Part shown: in pieces, positions 5,364 through 9,820 of the stretch
Layout of the letters: the number at the start of each line of letters is the position of its first letter
Numbering within the stretch: the stretch's first letter is position 1
Program-made: the position numbers and the translations under genes
Origin: Pseudomonadota bacterium
Lineage (GTDB): Bacteria > Pseudomonadota > Alphaproteobacteria > Caulobacterales > Caulobacteraceae
Assembly: GCA_023445955.1 (NCBI GenBank)
Contig: JAEXJH010000328.1
Span: forward strand, 1 to 9,820
Direction: 5' to 3'
Length of the DNA stretch: 9,820 nt
The notes under the pieces: generated by a model
The model's input: the letters and a program-made list of their open reading frames with translations, nothing else
Told to the model about the DNA's origin: nothing
Database searches by the model: none

Positions 5364-5858
5364 ATGGCGTTTGAACGTGGGTCTGTGATGCGCGGCGTCG
5401 CCGCGGGCGTCCTGGCTCTGTCGATGCTGGGCGTGACGGCATGCGCGAGCAACAAGGGCCCCACCGTTGCGAGCGAGAAGAAGGGCTTCCTGGGCATCGG
5501 CGGTTCGAAGAGCGCTCCGACCTCGGAAGGCTCGATCGGCGTCAACGGCTATCTGTGGCGCGCCAGCCTGGACACCCTGTCGTTCATGCCCCTGGCCTCG
5601 GCCGACCCGTACGGCGGCGTGATCATCACTGACTGGTACGTGAACCCGGAAACCCCGGCCGAGCGCTTCAAGGCCACGGTCTACATCCTGGACACCCGCC
5701 TGCGCGCCGACGGCCTGAACGTCACGGTGTTCAAGCAGTCCAAGGACGTGAACGGCGCCTGGGTCGACGCGCCGGTCGCCGACCAGACGTCCACCGACCT
5801 GGAAAACGCGATCCTGACCCGCGCACGTCAGCTTCGACTTTCGAACATCAAGGGCTAA
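5364..5858 (+). CDS. DUF3576-type lipoprotein of unknown function
   Basis: The 164-residue product starts with a lipoprotein signal peptide: Arg10, hydrophobic core GVAAGVLALSMLGV, lipobox VTAC with the lipidated Cys27. After a Gly/Ser/Lys-rich linker (28-56) comes one conserved domain (about 57-160) with IGVNGYLWRASLDTL, ADPYGGVIITDWY (residues 81-93) and RFKATVYILDTRLRADGL, the pattern of the DUF3576 family found in alphaproteobacteria. No biochemical role is known to me. It is presumably anchored to the outer or inner membrane facing the periplasm; Ala28 after the Cys does not suggest inner-membrane retention. The ATG is chosen because GGAGCGAGG (5351-5359) sits directly before it; a TTG start at 5349 would lie on that ribosome site. 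It has its own promoter-like sequence with GANTC sites and is followed by hairpins before leuS, with which it may be partly co-transcribed. Confidence 0.92.
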   Translation: MAFERGSVMRGVAAGVLALSMLGVTACASNKGPTVASEKKGFLGIGGSKSAPTSEGSIGVNGYLWRASLDTLSFMPLASADPYGGVIITDWYVNPETPAERFKATVYILDTRLRADGLNVTVFKQSKDVNGAWVDAPVADQTSTDLENAILTRARQLRLSNIKG

Positions 5859-5898
5859 GGCCCTTCCAAGGGTTCTCGTCGACGCGGCGAGAACCCTT
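5850..5898 (+). terminator. Tandem hairpins after the lipoprotein gene, upstream of leuS
   Basis: The main stem is a perfect 11-bp inverted repeat, AAGGGTTCTCG (5868-5878) and CGAGAACCCTT (5888-5898), with a 9-base loop. A smaller stem precedes it, AAGGGC (5850-5855) with GCCCTT (5860-5865), spanning the TAA stop. No T-run follows the large stem, so termination may be partial or the hairpin may protect the 3' end of the mRNA. Confidence 0.5.
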
Positions 5899-5904
5899 GT
5901 GACG

Positions 5905-5914
5905 CCCTATATTT
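5905..5914 (+). promoter_or_regulatory. Possible -10 element of a leuS promoter
   Basis: CCCTATATTT lies in the AT-richest part of the 140-base gap before leuS and resembles the Caulobacter -10 pattern GCtANAWC. No convincing -35 element was found at the right spacing, since the region upstream is the hairpin stem. It would start an mRNA near 5920 that still includes the hairpin at 5957-5976. Confidence 0.25.
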
Positions 5915-5956
5915 CCTGCGCGCTCCAGCCGCGAAACCGCATACCTTGTCGCGGAC

Positions 5957-5976
5957 GCGCCCTCGGGGCGCCTTTT
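5957..5976 (+). terminator. Terminator-like hairpin with T4 in the leuS leader
   Basis: GCGCCC (5957-5962), loop TCG and GGGCGC (5966-5971) form a GC-only stem, followed by C and TTTT (5973-5976). This is the shape of a short intrinsic terminator, ending 22 bases before the leuS ATG. Placed there it could attenuate leuS transcription. The loop is tight and the T-run short, so strength is uncertain. No Leu-rich leader peptide is visible upstream. Confidence 0.4.
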
Positions 5977-5998
5977 CGCATCCAAGACCTGGTTTCCG

Positions 5999-8584
5999 AT
6001 GGCCCGCTACAATCCCAAAGACACCGAGCCCAAGTGGCGTGAAGCCTGGGCGAAGGCCGACGTCTTCAAGACCGGCGAAATCAACGACGGCCGTCCGAAA
6101 TACTATGTGCTCGAGATGTTCCCGTACCCGTCGGGCCGCATCCACATGGGCCACGTCCGCAACTACGCCATGGGCGACGTCGTGGCCCGCTACAAGCGCG
6201 CGCAGGGTTTCAACGTCCTGCACCCGATGGGCTGGGACGCCTTTGGCATGCCCGCCGAGAACGCGGCCATGGAGCGCGGCGTCCACCCCAAGGGCTGGAC
6301 CTACGACAACATCGCCGCCATGCGCGAGCAGCTGAAATCGCTGGGCATTTCGGTCGACTGGTCGCGCGAGTTCGCCACCTGCGACCCGGAATACTATGGC
6401 AAGCAGCAGGCTTGGTTCCTGCGCCTGCTGAAGTCCGGCCTGGTCTATCGCAAGGAAGCCTCGGTCAACTGGGATCCGGTCGACATGACCGTCCTGGCCA
6501 ACGAACAGGTCATCGACGGCAAGGGCTGGCGCTCGGGCGCGACCGTGGAGAAGCGCAAGCTGACCCAGTGGTTCCTGCGGATTACGCAATACGCCGACGA
6601 CCTGATCGAGGGCCTGAAGTCCCTGGACCGCTGGCCCGATAAAGTTCGCCTGATGCAGGAGAACTGGATCGGCCGCTCCAAGGGCCTGCGTTTCAAGTTC
6701 AAGTTTGAGGGTGAGGCCCCCGACGGCATGGCCGACGGGCTGGAGGTCTACACCACCCGTCCCGACACCCTGTTCGGCGCCAGCTTCGTCGGCATCGCGC
6801 CCGAGCATCCGCTGGCCGAGCGCATGGGCCTGGAGAATCCCGAGGTCCAGCAGTTCATCGCCGACTGCCGCAAGGGCGGCACCTCGGAAGCCGAGATCGA
6901 GAGCGCCGAGAAGCTGGGCTATGACACCGGCCTGCGCGTGCAGCACCCGCTGGACCCGTCGATCACCCTGCCCGTCTGGATCGCCAACTTCATCCTGATG
7001 GACTACGGCACGGGCGCGATCTTCGCCTGCCCGGCCCACGATCAGCGCGACCTGGACTTCGCCCGCAAGTACGACCTGCCGGTCCTGCCGGTGGTGCTGC
7101 CCCATGGCGAGGATCCGGCGCCCTTCACGGTCGCCAAGGAGGCCTATGTCGGCCCCGGCAAGATCTTCAATTCCGAGTTCCTGGACGGCATGGACGTCGA
7201 GACCGCCAAGGCCGAAGCCGTGGCGCGTATCGAGGCGGCCGGCCAGGGCCAGGGCGCGACCGTCTATCGCCTGCGCGACTGGGGCGTCTCGCGCCAGCGC
7301 TACTGGGGCTGCCCGATCCCGGTGATCCACTGCGAGGCCTGCGGCGTCGTGCCCGTGCCGGAAGACCAGCTGCCGGTCGCCCTGCCCGAGGACGTCACCT
7401 TCGACAAGCCGGGCAATCCGCTGCTGCGTCACCCGACCTGGCGTCACACCACCTGCCCGTCGTGCGGCGGCCGCGCCGAGCGCGAGACCGACACGCTGGA
7501 TACGTTCATCGACTCAAGCTGGTACTTCGCCCGCTTCGCCGACACCCACGCCGATGAGCCGGTGGGCAAGGCCGCGGCCGACTATTGGCTGGCCGTCGAC
7601 CAGTATATCGGCGGCGTCGAGCACGCGATCCTGCACCTGCTGTACGCGCGCTTCATCACCCGCGCCCTGAAGGACGAGAACCTGCTGTCGGTCGAGGAGC
7701 CGTTTGCGGGCCTGTTCACCCAGGGCATGGTCACCCACGAGGCCTACAAGAACGAGGCCGGCGAGTGGGTCGAGCCCTCGGACATCCGCATCACCGTCGA
7801 GGGTAACAACCGCTCGGCCGTGCACGCCAAGACCGGCGCGCCGATCATCATCGGCGACATCGAAAAGATGTCGAAGTCCAAGAAGAACGTCGTCGCGCCC
7901 GAGGACATCTTCGAGGCCTATGGCGTCGACAGCGCGCGCCTGTTCGTGATGAGCGACAGCCCGCCGGAACGCGACGTGCAATGGACCAACTCCGGCGTCG
8001 AAGGCAGCTGGCGCTTCACGCATCGCCTGTGGAACGAGTTCGACGGCCAGCCGGCCGGCGACTTCGCCCATGACGACAGCGACGAAGCGGCCGTGACCCT
8101 GCGCAAGTCGGCCCACAAGCTGATCGGCTTCGTCACCGACAGCATCGAGGGCTTCCGCTTCAACAGCGGCGTGGCGCGCCTGTACGAGTTCCTGAACGCC
8201 CTGAAGGCCGCCCCGGCCGAAGGCGCGTCGCAGGCCGTCCTGGCAGCCCGTAAGGAAGCCCTGAATATCCTGGCCCGCCTGGTCGCCCCGTTCACGCCCC
8301 ACCTGGCCGAAGAGGCCTGGGCCTCGATCGGCGGCGAAGGCATGGTCGTCAATGCGCCCTGGCCCAAGGCCGACCCGGCCCTGGCCGCGGACGACGAGCG
8401 CGTCCTGCCGATCCAGATCAACGGCAAGCGTCGCGGCGAGATCAAGGTCAAGGCCGGCGCGGCCGAAGACGAGGTTCAGAAAATCGCTCTGGCGGATCCC
8501 AACGTCCTGGCCCACCTTGAGGGCGTCACGGTCCGCAAGGTGATCGTGGTCAAGGACCGCATCGTCAACATCGTGGCCAACTGA
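5999..8584 (+). CDS. leuS: Leucyl-tRNA synthetase
   Basis: LeuS charges tRNA-Leu with leucine using ATP, in the cytoplasm; it is a class I synthetase with a post-transfer editing domain. The 861-residue product has bacterial full length (E. coli about 860). Seen in order: the HIGH-type motif HMGH (49-52), the CP1 editing domain with the Thr-rich TTRPDTLFG (252-260) and editing Asp348 in CPAHDQRD, a zinc-type insertion with Cys445-x2-Cys448 and Cys486-x2-Cys489, the KMSKS loop (623-627), the anticodon-binding helical domain, and the C-terminal INGKRRGEI (807-815) domain. All key motifs are intact. The start [17 protein letters not shown] matches the usual alphaproteobacterial N-terminus, though no clear Shine-Dalgarno precedes it. 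The stop is 17 bases before lptE. Hairpins in the leader suggest regulation by attenuation, which is an inference. Confidence 0.98.
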   Translation: MARYNPKDTEPKWREAWAKADVFKTGEINDGRPKYYVLEMFPYPSGRIHMGHVRNYAMGDVVARYKRAQGFNVLHPMGWDAFGMPAENAAMERGVHPKGWTYDNIAAMREQLKSLGISVDWSREFATCDPEYYGKQQAWFLRLLKSGLVYRKEASVNWDPVDMTVLANEQVIDGKGWRSGATVEKRKLTQWFLRITQYADDLIEGLKSLDRWPDKVRLMQENWIGRSKGLRFKFKFEGEAPDGMADGLEVYTTRPDTLFGASFVGIAPEHPLAERMGLENPEVQQFIADCRKGGTSEAEIESAEKLGYDTGLRVQHPLDPSITLPVWIANFILMDYGTGAIFACPAHDQRDLDFARKYDLPVLPVVLPHGEDPAPFTVAKEAYVGPGKIFNSEFLDGMDVETAKAEAVARIEAAGQGQGATVYRLRDWGVSRQRYWGCPIPVIHCEACGVVPVPEDQLPVALPEDVTFDKPGNPLLRHPTWRHTTCPSCGGRAERETDTLDTFIDSSWYFARFADTHADEPVGKAAADYWLAVDQYIGGVEHAILHLLYARFITRALKDENLLSVEEPFAGLFTQGMVTHEAYKNEAGEWVEPSDIRITVEGNNRSAVHAKTGAPIIIGDIEKMSKSKKNVVAPEDIFEAYGVDSARLFVMSDSPPERDVQWTNSGVEGSWRFTHRLWNEFDGQPAGDFAHDDSDEAAVTLRKSAHKLIGFVTDSIEGFRFNSGVARLYEFLNALKAAPAEGASQAVLAARKEALNILARLVAPFTPHLAEEAWASIGGEGMVVNAPWPKADPALAADDERVLPIQINGKRRGEIKVKAGAAEDEVQKIALADPNVLAHLEGVTVRKVIVVKDRIVNIVAN

Positions 8585-8601
8585 GACCCCAAGGGACCTC
8601 T

Positions 8602-9111
8602 ATGAAACGCACCCTGGCGGCTGGCGCTTTCGCGCTCTCGACCCTCACGCTCTCGGCCTGCGCCGGCTTCACGCCGCTGTACGGCCGTCCGGGCGTCGAG
8701 GGCGGTCTCTCCAGCATCGAGACGATCGCCGACGAGGGCCGTGGCGGCTATCTCGTGCGCGAACAGCTAGACGACGCCCTGGGCCACAAGCAGGGCGATC
8801 CTTCGGCCTACAAGCTGTATTTCTCGGTCAAGGAGTTCCGCTTCGCTCGCGGCGTGCGCCTCGACAACGTCGCCAACCGCTACGAGCTGCGGATGACCGT
8901 CGACTGGCGCCTGATGGACGCCAAGACCGGCGCCCAAGCCACCAACGGCAAGACCGAAGTGTCGGTGACCTACGACTCCGCCGACCAGCCCTACGCGGCC
9001 ATCGCGGCCCAGAACGACGGCCAGGAACGGGCGGCGACCGAGGCCGCGCGCAAGATCCAGCTGGACCTGGCCACCTGGCTCGCCGCGGGCAAGAAGAAGC
9101 CGGCGGCTTAA
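8602..9111 (+). CDS. lptE: LPS-assembly lipoprotein LptE
   Basis: LptE is the outer-membrane lipoprotein that plugs the LptD barrel and helps insert lipopolysaccharide in the outer leaflet. The 169-residue product has a lipoprotein signal (Lys2-Arg3, hydrophobic 5-17, lipobox LSAC with Cys20), followed by the family's signature GFTPLYG (22-28), which is typical of alphaproteobacterial LptE. A single alpha/beta domain follows, with NRYELRMTVDWRLMDAKTG (about 93-111) and a C-terminal helix rich in Ala, Arg and Lys, ending in a Lys/Pro/Ala tail. The ATG has a good ribosome site, AAGGGA (8591-8596), 5 bases away. Position between leuS and holA reproduces the leuS-lptE(rlpB)-holA order of other proteobacteria, which strongly supports the call because LptE sequence conservation is weak. 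Confidence 0.92.
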   Translation: MKRTLAAGAFALSTLTLSACAGFTPLYGRPGVEGGLSSIETIADEGRGGYLVREQLDDALGHKQGDPSAYKLYFSVKEFRFARGVRLDNVANRYELRMTVDWRLMDAKTGAQATNGKTEVSVTYDSADQPYAAIAAQNDGQERAATEAARKIQLDLATWLAAGKKKPAA

Positions 9112-9117
9112 GGCGCG

Positions 9118-9820
9118 ATGATCCTCTCCAAGCGTCCGGACGTCGAACGCTTCCTGCGGGAGCCGACCCCGGACATCCGGGCCGTGGTCCTCTACGGTAA
9201 GGACCGGGGCGTCGTGCGTGATCGCGCCAACGCCCTGGCCAAGCGCGTGGTCGAGCGCCCGGACGATCCCTTCGACACCGCCATGCTGACCGACGGCGAC
9301 CTGGACGCCGATCCGGCCAAGCTGGAGGACGAGCTGTCGGCCATGTCGCTGATGGGCGGCCGCCGCCTGGTGCGCCTGCGCCTGAACGGCGAGAAGGCCG
9401 GACCCGACAAGCAGGCGGCCGAGGCCCTGACCCGCCACGTCGAGGGCCAGCTGAACCCCGAAGCCTTCTTTCTGGTCGAGGCCGGGGCCCTGGGCCGCGA
9501 TAGCCAGCTGCGCAAGGTCGGCGAGAAGGCCAATGGCTGCGCCGTCATCCCCTGCTACGAGGATGAAGCCGGCGACCTGGCCCGCCTGACCCGCGACACC
9601 CTGGCCAACGACAAGGTCAGCCTCAACAGCGAGGCCCTGGACCTCTTCGTCTCGCGCCTGCCCAAGGAGCGCGGCGTGGCCCGCGCCGAGATCGAGCGCC
9701 TGGCGCTCTATCTGGGCCCCAACAGCGGCGTCAACGCCACCGCCGCCGACCTGACCGACTTCCTGGGCGTCGAGCCCGAGGCCTCGCTCAGCGACGCCGC
9801 CGCCGACGCCTTTGGCGGCA
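9118..9820 (+). CDS. holA: DNA polymerase III delta subunit (HolA), 3' end outside window
   Basis: HolA (delta) is the clamp-loader subunit that opens the beta sliding clamp during replication. The 234 visible residues run to the window edge without a stop; typical length is about 340, so roughly the last third, the collar domain, is missing. Visible family marks are the N-terminal VVLYGKDRGVVRDRAN (23-38), which is the delta version of a degenerate nucleotide-fold start, and MSLMGGRRLVRLRL (76-89), matching the S-L-F-G-G-x-R-x clamp-contact region of delta. Further on come AFFLVEAGAL and the helical RGVARAEIERLALYLG segment, all as in alphaproteobacterial HolA. The ATG is 6 bases after the lptE stop with AAGG (9110-9113) overlapping that stop, so translation is probably coupled to lptE. 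Confidence 0.95.
   Translation, partial: MILSKRPDVERFLREPTPDIRAVVLYGKDRGVVRDRANALAKRVVERPDDPFDTAMLTDGDLDADPAKLEDELSAMSLMGGRRLVRLRLNGEKAGPDKQAAEALTRHVEGQLNPEAFFLVEAGALGRDSQLRKVGEKANGCAVIPCYEDEAGDLARLTRDTLANDKVSLNSEALDLFVSRLPKERGVARAEIERLALYLGPNSGVNATAADLTDFLGVEPEASLSDAAADAFGG

Noticed and set aside
5899..5998. A leader peptide ahead of leuS controlling attenuation
   Set aside because: The GTG-started frame at 5899 has no run of Leu codons and continues out of frame into leuS without a well-placed stop, so it does not resemble a leader peptide.
5855..7447. A 530-codon open frame on the minus strand opposite leuS
   Set aside because: It is the antisense shadow of leuS in GC-rich DNA; the peptide is low-complexity and rich in Gly, Ala, Val, Asp and Arg, and no family is recognisable, while the plus strand encodes complete LeuS.
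7514..8515. A 333-codon minus-strand open frame opposite the 3' half of leuS
   Set aside because: Same codon-bias shadow; no domain, no ribosome site, and fully contained in a certain gene.
1..9820. CRISPR array, insertion sequence, tRNA, rRNA or phage attachment site
   Set aside because: No regularly spaced direct repeats, terminal inverted repeats, transposase or cloverleaf-like sequence was seen by eye.

Overview
The window looks like chromosomal core DNA of a Caulobacter species (alphaproteobacterium, C. crescentus/vibrioides or a close relative). The basis is its high GC content with GC-rich third codon positions, alphaproteobacterial versions of SecB, a Tim44-like protein, LeuS, LptE and HolA, a CenR-type regulator, and an NtrZ-like small exported protein. 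No phage, transposon, tRNA, rRNA or CRISPR signal was seen. No gap between genes exceeds 300 bases; the largest is about 268 bases (5096-5363).

Layout. The left edge carries a leftward pair: timA-like (Tim44 domain, membrane anchored), then mltA (lytic transglycosylase lipoprotein, cut by the window edge). From there genes alternate strand one by one: secB (+), cenR-type response regulator (-), an L,D-transpeptidase-domain protein (+), yggS-type PLP-binding protein (-), a ThiE/TenI-like protein (+), an NtrZ-like periplasmic protein (-), and a DUF3576-type lipoprotein (+). After that comes a normal rightward operon, leuS - lptE - holA, with holA cut by the right edge.

Shared theme. Most of the products concern the cell envelope: protein export (SecB), peptidoglycan cleavage (MltA), a peptidoglycan-type catalytic domain (YkuD), LPS assembly (LptE), an envelope response regulator (CenR), a periplasmic modulator linked to a two-component system (NtrZ-like), and a lipoprotein of unknown function. 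LeuS and HolA provide translation and replication functions in the leuS-lptE-holA order also found in other proteobacteria.

No convincing wholly new system is present. The points most worth a second look are: a cluster of three GANTC (CcrM methylation) sites directly upstream of a good sigma-73-like promoter at 5225-5296; a ThiE-like protein that has lost most canonical catalytic residues; a row of hairpins ahead of leuS; the seven consecutive strand switches with almost no intergenic DNA; and a YkuD-domain protein with no visible export signal.
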